Positions 34,802-46,108 are shown, numbered from the stretch's first letter. The stretch is DNA of 64,000 bases from Panicum virgatum (GCF_016808335.1 NC_053141.1:28253581-28317580); one strand, 5' to 3'. The notes: a model not told the origin generated them from the sequence alone. A program made the numbers and translations.

Positions 34802-34910
34802 CCCGCACAAGCTGGGGCCCACTGGGGTCTAGCTTGGGCCGGCCGACCTTTATGTCGGCCGACTCTGGGCCAGCCCCAGTGAGGCCCAGCTTCGGGGCAC
34901 GGCCCCCTTG
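34800..34910. other. GC-rich self-complementary block upstream of the Athila-1 post-pol ORF
   Basis: The block contains GGCCGAC-CTTTAT-GTCGGCC (7-bp stem, 6-nt loop). It is flanked by complementary CTGGGGCC and GGCCAGCCCCAG stretches, so the ~100 nt can fold into an extended structure between pol and the next ORF. A role in translation or processing is speculative. Confidence 0.55.
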
Positions 34911-35075
34911 ACCCATCTAGAGTCCAATTCTGTGGGGCGTGCCGGCATTTCACGACGAGGAAAGAAGTCTTGTACCCCTCTTCTTCTCTTCAGAAACCCT
35001 AAACTCCATACCTTGTTTCCATCTATTCCCCAAAATCTCCATTGCTATCCACTAGCTTCCCACCATCATCAACTC

Positions 35076-35813
35076 ATGGCCGACAAGGAGATAGTCCCTT
35101 ACGTTGCGCCAGAGTCCCGCCAGGGTGATCCACTTAGCCCTATGGAGCAATACTTTGCAGAGGCTCTTCAGGTAGAAGCCTTCTCAGTGACCGCGACCTC
35201 GCCAGCAATGCCTCGAAGCAACCCCAGAAGGAAGGGCCCGAGGGACGCCAGGGGCAGGTCGGAAGATCACCTTGGTCGGCCGACTTCCCCACGAGCCCAC
35301 TCGGCCCCAGGCTTTTCTGGTGGTTCTCCATCGCCTGGTGGAGCACTTCCAGCTAAGGTACGGCGAAGCACACCATGGAATAGGCCCTCAAAGAAGAAAT
35401 TGGAGGTCTTCGCAATCAAGTTGTTCCAGGACGAACATGCACCTAGGCCGAGGCTAAAGCCCGATGAGGAGTATGTGCATTCGTGGGTGACGAAGGAGGG
35501 CCGAATAATCAGCCATGATTACCGGCGCAACAAGATATCTCCTGATGAGCCACCACTCCAACCACGCCTCACAATCTTTGGAGTAAGACCACCGGCCAGA
35601 GATGAAGACTATCAAGACAAGTCTGAGATAAAGAAACTTTCCAATGAGCTTACAAAAGCTCATATGGCCAATGTCAGATTAGACACATCTCAGCAGAGGT
35701 TGAGGGAAGAGGTCGGAGAGATGTAAGGGGACCTCGACCTTTACTTCAAGTTTCTTGATGAAAGGATGGATCGCCTAGTAGAGTCACTCGGAATTCAAGT
35801 TGAGCCTATTTAA
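35076..35813 (+). pseudogene. Athila-1 post-pol ORF (env position), unknown function
   Basis: ATG 35076 (MADKEIVPYVAPESRQGD) starts a basic, Pro/Ser-rich protein. Its conserved-looking centre is KKKLEVFAIKLFQDEHAPRPR and PDEEYVHSWVTKEGRIISHDYRRN, with a C-terminal coiled coil (SEIKKLSNELTKAHMANVRL). TAA at 35724 (Gln plausible) truncates it at 216 residues; the frame then continues to a stop at about 35811. Its position between integrase and the 3' LTR is where Athila elements carry an env-like or unknown ORF. No signal peptide or membrane segment is visible, so I do not call it an envelope. Confidence 0.6.
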
Positions 35814-35814
35814 T

Positions 35815-36865
35815 TTAATCAATAAGATTGGATGTGATAACTAAATAAACAAGCGACCCATGCTCCACCATAGAGAGATTTGGCTTCCGAAAATCATCAC
35901 AAAGGGTGCTAACTCCGGATCGGGTGCGCAAGCAATGGCATTGGACCTTTCGGCTCAAAGCATCGGCTACCACATTGGCCTTGCCAAGATGGTAATGAAC
36001 TTCTAATTTGTAATCTTTGATCAATTCTAACCACCTTCTTTGCCTCATATTGAGTTCCGCTTGAGTGAAGATATATTTGAGACTTTGATGATCGGTATAG
36101 ATGTTGCAAGAATTCCCAAGAAGATAATGATGCCATAACATGAGAGCATGAACAACTGCTGCAAGTTCAAGATCATGGGTAGGATAATTCTCTTCATGAC
36201 GCTTCAATTGCCGGGAAGCATATGCAATGACTCGGCCTTCTTGCATAAAAACGCAACCAAGTCCAATTCTAGATGCATCAAAATACACATCAAATCCCTT
36301 AGTGATATCCGGTTGAGTAAGAACCGGAGCAGTGGTGAGTTTGGTTGAAAAGCATTTTCACAAGCATCGGTCCACTTGAATTCTACACCCTTCTTCGTCA
36401 ATTCCGTCATGGGCTTGGAAATTTTGGAGAAATTTTCAATGAACCTACGGTAATAACCCGAAAGTCCAAGAAAACTCCGGGTCTCACTAATATTTTGGGG
36501 TTGCTTCCAATCAAGCACATTCTTCACCTTACTTGGATCTACAGCTACACCATTTTCCGAAAGAATATGCCCAAGAAAAGCCACTTCCTTGAGCCAAAAC
36601 TCACACTTGCTAAAGACAATGATCTCGAAGCTTTTGAAGGACAATGCGAATGTGTTCGGCATGCTCTTCCTCGGTCTTGGAGAAGATAAGAATGTCGTCG
36701 ATGAAGATCACCACAAAGACATCAAGCTCTTCAAAGAAGATAGAGTTCATGAGATACATGAAGTATGCCGGGGCATTGGTTAACCCAAATAATATAACTG
36801 TGTACTCATAAAGCCCATATCGAGTAGAGAAAGCCGTCTTGGGAATTTTATTTATAAAAACTGAG
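35815..36865 (-). pseudogene. Chromovirus RT-RNase H fragment inside the 3' region of Athila-1
   Basis: On the - strand about 1.05 kb encodes the RT palm ([26 protein letters not shown]), thumb ([20 protein letters not shown]) and RNase H ([20 protein letters not shown], ending [10 protein letters not shown]). A deletion or frameshift lies at about 36615-36660 and another near 36290-36345. There are no LTRs, primer site or integrase, and it runs opposite to Athila-1. It stops abruptly on both sides in non-coding Athila-like DNA. It is a captured or residual piece of another element, not the Tekay copy at 6209 (the sequences clearly differ). Confidence 0.8.
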
Positions 36866-37080
36866 TTCTTGGTCTTATCTCTTTATCCACCATCCTACCA
36901 GAGCCATATAATACTATCCACTTGAAAAAAAATCCCATGCTTTGTCTCTTGGTTACATGTTGAGCTCAATCAAATTTTGTGACCCATTATGGTTTTACTT
37001 TATTTACGCATTTGATTTAAGGTGTTATGCTCAGATGAACCTCGTGCTCCTTAAATACTGTCTGACAATAGTATTAAAAA

Positions 37081-37180
37081 AAGAGAGAAAGAGAGAAAAG
37101 ATGGCATGCCAAAGAAGCATGACCCAAAAAAAAGGAAGAGAGAAAGAGAGAAAAGATGGCATGCCAAAGAAGCATGACCC
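37081..37180. repeat. 55-bp direct duplication in the Athila-1 3' non-coding region
   Basis: Two nearly identical units (37081-37125 and 37136-37180) share a purine-rich start and GATGGCATGCCAAAGAAGC. They form a purine-rich strand upstream of the true polypurine tract. No gene is seen between 36870 and 37638. Confidence 0.75.
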
Positions 37181-37638
37181 AGCAATAAAGTCAAACATGA
37201 AAAGGAGCATGTATTTATCTGTGCACTAACCTGATCAGTCGTAAATATGAGTATAAACCTATGGATCCAATCTTTGATCTTGCAATAGATTTGAGCCAAG
37301 CAGATGACATTATACCTCATCCATCGAAACTCCATATATACTATCAGAGCCGGTGAGGTAAAATAAGGATAAATGCTGGTAAGAAGCTATGAGTGACTCT
37401 GAGAGACCCATGGAAGAGAGTAAGACCATAAACAATTTTTAGAATTTTTTTTTTCAAAAATCCCCAAGTCTGGCAACACGACGGGATGACACTTGAAGCC
37501 AAGATCATCCCGTTCTTCAACAACTCAAGATATCATGATAGACACATTCAAGTTCACAAGCAAGAGCAAGGTATGGAATAACTTTTGTGTAGGATATTCT
37601 ATCAGGAAGCTACCGCTTTACCTCAGTCCTGACCTTTA

Positions 37639-37673
37639 CTCGGGACGAGCAAAGGGCCAAGTGTGGGGGATCT
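37639..37673 (+). promoter_or_regulatory. Athila-1 pre-PPT hairpin box and polypurine tract
   Basis: CTCGGGACGAG (37639-37649, stem CTCG/CGAG with a GGA loop) is followed by CAAAGGGCCAAGTGTGGGGG and ATCT, then the LTR at 37674. The G-rich part is the plus-strand primer. Confidence 0.75.
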
Positions 37674-38166
37674 TGTTGATGGTCATTAACGACCAATTTC
37701 GACCGTCAACTCCTACACAAAAAGGAATCAAAATGTGGAATAAATGCTTGGATAGATTTATTTACTAACAGATTCCACAGATGATGTTCTAGAATGAATG
37801 CAGGTGATTTTGAGCTAATTTTGCAGCATAATGGTGTGGTTTAATCCAAGACACAACGTTCTGATGAATCAGGACGCGACACGTGTCAGAATATGGAGTA
37901 TATGGCCCACCAGAGCAAGGAATCGACATGATAAAAGATAAACCTCATGCCATTGACAAGTGGGCCGAGGAAGGAACCCGTGGACCGAAAGTGGAGGTCG
38001 GTGGGCCAACTGGGAGGCCGGCCGGTCGGCCGGCCAGGCCCATGGGCCCCACCGCCTCAACTTTGCCACGTGGTGGTCCCTCACTGGCTCCCAATGTCGG
38101 TTCTGCAGAGAAGAGCTACGATCTCGGGGTGGCTCCCTCCTATAAATACAAGGGGAGGGGTAGAGG

Positions 38167-38213
<47 letters not shown>

Positions 38214-38974
38214 CTCACCCTCTCAACTCACCCTTCCTCCCTTGGAGCTTGAGGCCTTCATCCTAGATGCTTAGGTAGACTAGGAGGTGTAGAAGAAGAG
38301 GAGGGGAGTGAGGAGGAGTCGGGGAAAGAGCCGGGTTTGTCGGCACTCTTCTCCGCTTGTACCTCAACGGATACTTATTCGGTTGTAAGTATTCGAGACT
38401 TTCTTTCTTTGATTATCTGGAATTAGAGTTTAGATCGCAAGTTATCATATCTGCCTTATATTAGTTGATGTGTATGCTAGCGAGTAGCATTTGATCTTAG
38501 CTTAAGACCCCGGATAGAAAAGGGTAGTCTTGGCCAGGGCTAAGGTTAGTGGGGAAAGGCGTAGACGTGGTGTCTAGGCTGGACTATACCACTCAGTTGT
38601 CTGATAGTCCCACAGTTTGTAGAGGTAGCCGGTAGGTAGTGACAGCCCTGTTCGAGCCTTCTAGTAATCCTCCACATTCGGATATTGGATAAAGCATCAT
38701 TTAGGAGCTATCGGCTTGTATAAGCTGGTCGACACCTTTAGCTCGAAGTATAACGGCGACGTGATCTCTTCTTCTAGGCATAGATTCTAGATATAGAAAG
38801 TCATCTCTTCTGTCTTCTCCACACCGGCGTGTGTGTCCTTGGATGAACCTGAACCTGTAGATAGCGTACTCACGTTCCTCAGTGGATATGATACCCTAGA
38901 ATACTCTTGGGTGAAAGCTACAGCGGTATCCGTGCGCTTGCGGATTTTATTCATGACGTTGCAAAATACCAACA
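37674..38974 (+). repeat. Athila-1 3' LTR
   Basis: Its length is 1301 bp, bounded by TGTTGATGG and CCAACA. It includes a TATA box at 38141-38148, a CA repeat at 38169-38212 and a palindromic GGCCGGTCGGCCGGCC cluster at about 38018-38036. It is the intact template that shows how the broken 5' LTR fits together. Confidence 0.93.
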
Positions 38975-38979
38975 CGCTG

Positions 38980-40579
38980 CTCGCCTCGAGTTCAGCGATC
39001 CAGACCCAAGCACCAACAACACCACAGATTACGAATCATTGGTACTCGGCCTTCGCAAGATGAAAGCACTAGGGCACCCTAACTCATCATAAAGTCAGAC
39101 TCGAAGGTTATCACAGATCACATCGAGAAAGAGTCCGAGGCCAAGAAGCCAGAAATGTAGTTATACTTGGAAGCTGTTAGATCCATGGAAAAACACTTCA
39201 AGGGGTTTACAGTAATCGACATCCCAAGAGACGAGAACCAAGAGGCAGACAAGCTAGCGAAGGCCGCAGCACACAAAGAACCCCTACCACCAGATGTGTT
39301 CTATGAAAAAATAACAAATCTCTCGAATAAGCCTGGCAAAGTCAATGCCATCCTCAGCAAAGACTGGAGATCACCCATAATAGCTTATCTCCAAGGTCAC
39401 TTCGAACCCTCGGATGAGAAGGATGAAAAAATGATGTCCCAAAGGGCAAGGAATTACACGGTACTAGATGGTCATTTGTACAAGTCTGGCATGGTCGCTA
39501 CTTGGCTCAAGTGCATCACCATCGAAGAGGGTAAAGAGCTACTACAGGAGATTCACTCCGGGTTCTGCGGATCACACATCGGGGTAAGACTCTTGGTGTC
39601 CAAGGCATTCAGGTAAGGCTTCTTTTGGCCGTCAGCTCTAAAGGATGCAGAGTACCTTGTCAAAACCTGTGAGGTTTGCCAGATGATGGGCCCAAAACAT
39701 CACAGACCTTCGAGCTTAACTCAGCTGATCCCACCAGCCTGGCCACTTCAAAGATGGGGAATGGACCTAGTTGGACCACTGCCAACAGCCCAGGGCAACA
39801 TGAAGTATGTAGTTGTGGCCATCGAATACTTCACTAAATGGATCGAGGCAAAGCCACTAGTCAATATAACCTCCGAGTCCGTTCGGAAATTCTTTTGGCA
39901 AAACATCATCTGCAGATTTGGAGTCCCAAGGGAGTTAACTGTGGACAATGACAAACAATTCGACTCCCAGCATTTCAAGGAATTCTGCCACTCAATAGAC
40001 ACCAAACTTTTGTTTGCTTCGGTCTACCACACACAGTCCAATGGCACGGTGGAAAGAGCAAATGGAATAATATTCATAGCCATCAAGAAGTGCCTATTCG
40101 ATCAGAAAAAAGGGAAGTGGGCAGACGAGCTTTCGAAGGTCATATGGTCACACAACACCTCCGAGTGTAGGGCCACCAAGTTCACACCATTCAGACTCCT
40201 CTATGGAGCAGAAGCTATGACCCCAGAAGAGCTCAAACATCGAAGCCTCAGGTCGCAGTGCAACAACATCGAACCTTCGATGGAAGCAGAACTAATGGAA
40301 CTGGACATCTTACAAGCTTCGTAGAACCTTTCCAAGTACTAAGAGGAAACAAGGAAGTGGAGAGACAAAAAGGTCGTTGACAAATTCATCTCCGTAGGAG
40401 ATTGGGTGCTCAAAAGAAAACCAAACGCAGAAACCGTCAGCAAGCTACAGTCCAAGTGGGACGGGCCATACTTGGTCCTATACTCCAACAAGCCAGGATC
40501 ATTCCACCTAGCAGACCTCGAAGGTAATGAGCTGCAGCATCCATGGAATGCTGACAGCCTAAAAAAGTACTACATGTAA
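38980..40579 (+). pseudogene. pol: Tat-A archaeal-type RNase H (rest) and integrase
   Basis: It resumes at ARLEFSDPDPSTNNTTDYE, the direct continuation of the RNase H cut at 3655. A frame change near 39090-39166 precedes ENQEADKLAKAAAHKEPLP (end of RNase H). The integrase finger (HSGFCGSHIG to CEVCQ, with a TAA at about 39614) and the core (WGMDLVGPLPTAQGNMKYVVV, TVDNDKQFDSQHFKEFC, near 39760-40080) follow. A stop at about 40322 precedes the C-terminal tail (VGDWVLKRK), and pol ends at TAA 40577-40579. The conserved D of the second integrase motif is kept (VDND), but the copy is dead because of its stops. Confidence 0.85.
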
Positions 40580-40898
40580 ACCACATGTAAAAAGGGCTAG
40601 ATTGCGAAACTATAAGCAATCCTAGAACCTCGGTGTCGAGTAGAGTCTTTCTCCTTTTCGATTTTTGAGTCGCAGGGCGTACTCTTTTCCTCACAGAAGG
40701 GAACCCTACACCGGGGGTGAGGTTTTTAACGAGGCGCACAAAATGTAAATTATCCCCCAAGAAATCATAAACTTTCCCTTCAAATGCTCTGACTCGAAGC
40801 AACTACAGAGTTGCAAACATCGATCATCGCATTTCCTGCATCCTGGTAAGTTAGCAAAATTCGCAATCATAGCAAATTTCGCCTACTTATCAAAAAAT
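40580..40898 (+). other. Tat-A non-coding region after pol
   Basis: I see no ORF, RNA gene or transposon signature in these ~320 bases. They separate the pol stop from the tandem array. A short Gly/Cys-poor frame on the - strand here has no support. Confidence 0.6.
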
Positions 40899-41685
40899 GC
40901 CAAGGGGCTCAGTCAAGTTAAGACTCGAAGCCAAAAAAAACATTCGGCTAATTAAGTTCCTAGTGCACATACGCCAAGGGGTTCAGTCAAGTTAAGACTC
41001 GAAGCCAAAAAACCTTCAGCTAATTAAGTGCCTAGTGCACATACGCTAGGGGCTCAGTCAAGACTCGAAGCCAAAAAACCTTTGGTTAATTAAATGCCTA
41101 GTGCACATATGCCAAGGGCTCAGTCAAGTTAAGACTCGAAGCCAAAAAACCTTCGGCTAATTAAGTGCCTAGTGCACATATGCCAAGGGGCTGAGTCAAG
41201 TTAAGACTAGAAGCCAAAAAACCTTCGGCTAATTAATTGCTTAATGCACACACGCCAAGGGGCTCAGTCAAACTAAGACTTGAAGCAACAAAACCTTCGG
41301 CCAATCAGGTGCTTAACACTCAGACGCCAAGGGGCTGTCAGTCAAGTTAAGACTTGAAGCCAAAATACCTTCGGCTAATCAAAAAATCGCCAAGGGGCTC
41401 AGTCAAGCTAAGACTTGAAGCCACAAAACCTTCGGCTAACCAAGTACTTAACGCTCGCACGCCAAGGGGCTGTCAGTCAAGACCCGAAGCCAAATCACCT
41501 TCGGCCCCCAAAATGCCCAAGTGCACATAAACCCCCAAAGGTCAATCGGCCAGTCAAAACCCGAAGCTAAGAAAACTTCGCCCCTAAAAATGCCTAACAA
41601 ATGAAAACGCCAAGGGGCTATCGGTCGGGGACCGAAGCCAAACAACCTTCGGCTAGAAAAACACTCAATGCAAAAGGCATCACAG
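40899..41685. repeat. ~71-bp tandem array, about 11 units, between pol and antisense gene of Tat-A
   Basis: Units start GCCAAGGGGCTCAGTCAAG at about 40899, 40973, 41045, 41111, 41182, 41254, 41326, 41389, 41461, ~41532 and 41609 (spacing 63-77 bp). Each contains AAGACTCGAAGCC and ACCTTCGGCTAA. Units become more divergent towards the right. Tandem repeats in the 3' region of Tat elements are known in plants and can seed satellites. Confidence 0.92.
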
Positions 41686-42916
41686 ATTACATTACAGATC
41701 TCACACCATTACCAAAACATGGCTCGAAGGCCTCATTACAAAAATGTTCACATCCGTATCAACACAGGATCGAGCGTGAAGCATCCACAAACCCCCAACG
41801 ATTCCATCTCCAAACGATGCAAGAGGAGGGGGGGGGGACGTTTTCTATGTTGCGTCGTTCAAAGCCGAAATCCAATCAACAAAAAGAAACTCTTAGAACT
41901 GTACATCACCATTTAATTAAACATCGACCAAACCACAAATTTAGATACTTCACGCCCCGGTCATCATCAAGTATTCCATGACGCTCGTCCTAGGGCGAGC
42001 CCGGCAAAATCACTCCCATGTCAAGCCTTTCGGCAGTTCAACGGACCCCAACCCCTGGACAGGAATATTACAAATCAGTATCTGTTTCTCAGAACCTCCC
42101 TAGCTATCACAAATCTCCTAAGCCTACACCTGCTCCTGGTGCTCAGCTTCGTACTGCGCGACGGTTCCCTGAGCCGCAGCGTCAGCCCCAATCGAAGGTT
42201 CGTTGACGCCAACTCGCCCTTCAATAGCGTCGACGACATCATTTTCCTGCAAAAATGAAAATGTCACCAAAATAATCACGAAGCTTAAACCCGCATAGCC
42301 TTTGAAGAAAAAATACTAATAGCTTCCAGCTGCACCGCGGCTATGGCTCACACGGTCTCCTGTCCCGACACCAGCCAAAACATTCGGAAGAAAGCCTTCT
42401 GCACGCCTTGGACGGTTTCGATCTCAGAAGCCAGCTCGCCATACGAAGGGAACTTGAAGCCTCGATCCGCAAGCCTGTCCAGGTCATCGCAACCCGTACG
42501 CCTCAAGATGGCCATTAGGCCCTCTGAAGCAACTGCGGCTGCGTTGTCCTCGTCAGTCTGCGCAATCTCCTCCAAACCATCAAACTCGCATAGTAGCCAT
42601 GAGTATAACCTTAAAACCCATTCCGGACCCTCGGCAGTAGGAAGAAGCGGCAGGGGCTCGCCTCCGAAGGCAGTCAAGGCTTTCTTGTAAGCTTGGAAAA
42701 TCTCCTTGCTCTTGGCTACCATCTCCTGGCAGACGATACCCACTTTCTCAACCTCCTCCGCCGCCTTCGCCAGCATCTCATCTTTCGTCTTAACTTCCTT
42801 CATCAACTCAGACGGCTGTTTCTCATCTTCCTCCACCAACCCTCGAAGGTTCTGGATAACCTTCTTGTCGTCCTCATGACTTTCTATCAACTTTTCAACA
42901 ATCTTGCTTTTCTCAA

Positions 42917-43701
42917 TGTAACGACCCGGCCCGTGAGAACGGCTAAGATCCACTCTACATGTTGAGTGAACCACACCTGCTAATTAACTCTCTCGGACCT
43001 GGTATTTAAGTTGGCCTACTCTCCCCTCGGCAAGCAGTATGGGATCAATCCCACGCAGCTACAGTGCCCGGATTGCTACAGTGCCCGAAGCCCCTTGTTG
43101 CTACAGTAACCGACCAGTTTGGGCCAACTCAATAGATTGCAGCCTGCTTGGCCCATTATCGGGATGTCACATACAGCCCCGTTTAGGACTCGACGTCCCC
43201 GTCGAGTACCAGACCAACCTAAATACCAGGATTTTCTCTCTTGGCCACGTCTCATACGTCTAGTGCTAACGGTCCCATGTGCCACGTCCGTGCGTCTAGT
43301 GCCAACGGTCCCTATGCGACGTCCGTGCCACGCACGCGCCCGTCCACATGCCGCTGGCATCTGCGCCCCCACGCGTCCGTGCTCATGCCCTCACACATCT
43401 GCCCGTATGTGGTGTGAAACCGCAAGAGGCGGCTCTGATACCACTGTAACGACCCGACCCGTGAGAACGGCTAAGATCCACTCTACACGTTGAGTGAACC
43501 ACACCTACTAATTAACTCTCCCAGACCTGGTATTTAAGTTGGCCTACTCTGCCCTCGGCAAGTAGTATGGGATCAATCCCACGCATCTACAGTGCCCCCC
43601 GGGTTGCTACAGTACCGAAACCCCTTGCTGCTGCAGTAACCGACCAATTTGGACAAACCCAGCAGATTGCAGCCCGCTTGACCCGTTATCGGGATGTCAC
43701 A
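42917..43701 (-). mobile_element. TRIM (miniature LTR retrotransposon) inside the antisense gene of Tat-A
   Basis: LTRs of 255 bp (42917-43171) and 257 bp (43445-43701) flank a 273-bp core. The element begins TGTAACGACCC and ends GATGTCACA. The flanks CTCAA (42912-42916) and CTCAG (43702-43706) look like a 5-bp duplication with one change. On the - strand TGGTATCAGAGCC (43431-43443) lies next to the right LTR and is an initiator-Met primer site, which makes the right LTR the 5' one. The left end of the core is purine-rich on the - strand (CCTAAACGGGGCTGTA). There is no coding capacity, so it depends on enzymes from another element. Confidence 0.9.
43189..43206 (-). promoter_or_regulatory. TRIM pre-PPT hairpin
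   Basis: On the - strand CTCGACGGGGACGTCGAG forms a 7-bp perfect stem (CTCGACG/CGTCGAG) with a GGGA loop, 17 nt before the 3' LTR. It is a longer version of the box seen upstream of the polypurine tract in four other elements here. Confidence 0.7.
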
Positions 43702-44274
43702 CTCAGCATTTCCCTCCTTTAGAACCTGGTTTTCCTTCTGAAGAGAAATTCTCAAATCTTCCAGGGACTTCACCAGAGCCGTCATCCTCTCGTTCTCCTT
43801 CCTAAGACGGGCCAATTCTCCACCCTGTATCGCCCGATCGGAGCTTACGATAGAGGTTTTCTGTGCGGCGATGCGGGTAACCATCGCCGCACTCTGAGTG
43901 AGAGTTGCGGCCATGTCCGCTATTGCCGCGGGGCTGAAGCCGGCAACGGAGGCCTCCATCACTGGAAAAGGAGGACAAAGGAATAAGCCCCGCGTCTCAC
44001 TCAGCAATGCCTCGCCACCAAAATAGCCGACAATCACTCGAAGGTAAAATAACAATCCAAGAAGAGCAACTTACTTGCGTCATCAATCTCAAGTGCTGCC
44101 ATGGCTTCAGTAAACCTCTTCGTTTCCGCCTCGCTCACGATTCGGCCCAATTCTAACATTGAATCTGCAATAGCTGTAGAGGATCAACGGGAATTAGAAA
44201 TAAAACCTTCGATGTTGTCTACACTAGAGGAACTTACCTCTCTCATCGAAGGTCTCCTCCGGTGGGTGCTCTTC

Positions 44275-46108
44275 TGTAACACCCGGTTTATAAAAGAACA
44301 TAAACCGAGCAATCATATACGTGCCAGGATCAAGTCACACGTATATACAACAGAATGAACAGTATATCATAGCACATATCACGTATAAAGACATAATAAA
44401 GCGAATACGAATGTTATTCATTACAATAATGACAAAAATGTCTGATACAGCGGAAGCGAAGTACAAAATACGAATAAAGCTCTCCGAAGCTGAAGCAGGG
44501 CGCCACAGGGACGTCGACTGGGAGACGAAGCACCTAGAAGTCCTCGTAGGCATACAGTATTAAAATGCAGTATGAAAATGTATTTAAAAGTGATGGGTTG
44601 TTCATGTTACACTTGCCTTCCTCGTACTGCTCTGGCTGCTGCTCAAAGTGCTCGGAAGACGGCTGCTCCGGGTACTGGTACTGGGGCTCCTCAGATGGAT
44701 CAGCGTCTACTCACGAACACATGGCCAAAACAATGCACGAAATAAGCATACAGGCAAACCTTAACAAAAACTAAGAAACAGTACATCAATACATAAAAAC
44801 AGCACACTAAACTACTCTAATACTGTTCTACGCGTTACAACGATCGCGTGGATATAAAGAACGCTAAAAACGGAGCTAAAACGCATAATCTAGGCTAAAA
44901 ACAAGGTTCAGGGGCTTATTTGTAAGAAAACTGGAGTTTCAGGGGGTTTTCTACAAAAACTGAGGACTAAAACATAATTAACTATTAAATCTAAGGGCTA
45001 ATGTGCAAAACCAACTGCCCTGGACGGCGGGTACTAAATCTAGAAAGGTCAGGGGGCTATGCGCTAAAATCTGGGCCAAACTGTAAATGTTTTTACACTA
45101 TATAGGATCGCGGGTTGAATCTGAAAGACCCCAGGGTCTCTTTAACAAAATTCCAAGGCTGAACCGGTACGCGTGGATCCAGACCGCTGGATCTGGATCT
45201 AACGGCTTGGAGCGGATGGAAACGGGATCTAATCTGATCCGTTGGCCACGGATCGGACGGCTGGGGGGGTTTGGGCGCGCGGGGCGGCGGCGCAAACCGC
45301 CGGAGCAGAGCTCCGCGGCGGCGAGCTCGCCGGAGCTGGCCGTTCTGGCACTTCAGTGGATCATTTGGGTTGCGGTTGGGTGCAAAATGACGAGCTCGGC
45401 ATGGGTTGTCCACTGGGGTACCTAGGGAGGAGCTGCAAGGCTGGGAGCAGGCTCCTCGACGGCGAGGGCGGCTCGGCGGTAGGTGCGCGAGGGGGAAGAC
45501 GACGCTGGCAGGCTGGGCCCACGGGTCAGCGGCGGGGCGTGCTGCGAGCGGGCGAGCGGGCGAGCGGGCTGGCTTGCGCCGCCAGGTGGGGTCGGGCTGT
45601 CAGGCGGTGCGGGGCGGCTTGGGCGCTGGCGAGCTGGCCTGCGCGGGATGGGGCGTGCGGAGCGGGGCCAAGCGGGAGGCGAAGCGGGCCGGGGTGGAGC
45701 GGGCCCGGTGAGCCGAGCGCTGGGCCGCGCTTGGGCCGAGCAAAACTGGGCCGCTGGGAGCTGGGTCGGAAGGAGGGGAGTGGGCCACGGCAAGGCTTGG
45801 GCCGACTTGGGCTGCTGAGATAGGCTGGTGGGTTTGGGTTTTGGGTTTTGCCATTCTATTTCTCTTACTTTTCTAAATCTAATTCAAACAAAGTTTGAAT
45901 TCAAATTTGAATTTGAATTCAAACCACACTCAAGTAAAATTATGCACCAGCATGAATGCAACAAAAAAAATTAAACCTATGATAAATTTTAATTACTTAA
46001 GGAACAAAAATTAGATTAAATGCCAACTAAACACAATAATCCTTAGAAAATTTAACTAAAGCCAATTAATTTATTAATAAATACTAAAATTTAAATTAGG
46101 GTGTTACA
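44275..46108 (-). repeat. 3' LTR of the chromovirus derivative
   Basis: The LTR is bounded by TGTAACACCC and GGGTGTTACA. The interval 45090-45845 is extremely GC-rich and gives long open frames on both strands that look like composition artefacts. The right 250 bp are A/T-rich (AAATTTGAATTTGAATTC). Confidence 0.75.

Larger units (their letters stand above)
3656..38974 (+). mobile_element. Athila-1: Athila-lineage LTR retrotransposon inserted in Tat-A pol
   Basis: It begins TGTTGACGG and ends ACCAACA, with a perfect 5-bp target duplication CGCTG (3651-3655, 38975-38979). The 5' LTR is itself split by Tat-B: it occupies 3656-4902 plus 30100-30183. The internal region runs 30184-37673 and carries gag, protease-RT-RNase H-integrase and a post-pol ORF, all on the + strand. 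The 3' LTR is 37674-38974. The tRNA-Asp-type primer site and the pol sequence (FMDDF in RT) fit the Athila lineage. The coding regions contain several stops and frameshifts, so the copy is not autonomous. Confidence 0.93.

Noticed and set aside
34908..35813. Viral-type envelope gene in Athila-1
   Set aside because: No signal peptide, transmembrane segment or furin-like site; described only as a post-pol ORF of unknown function.
40899..41685. CRISPR-like regular repeats
   Set aside because: Units are contiguous ~71-bp tandem repeats without unique spacers, in a plant retrotransposon.
45087..45854. Long Gly/Arg/Ala-rich frames on both strands
   Set aside because: They fall within a very GC-rich part of a chromovirus LTR; stop codons are rare there for composition reasons.
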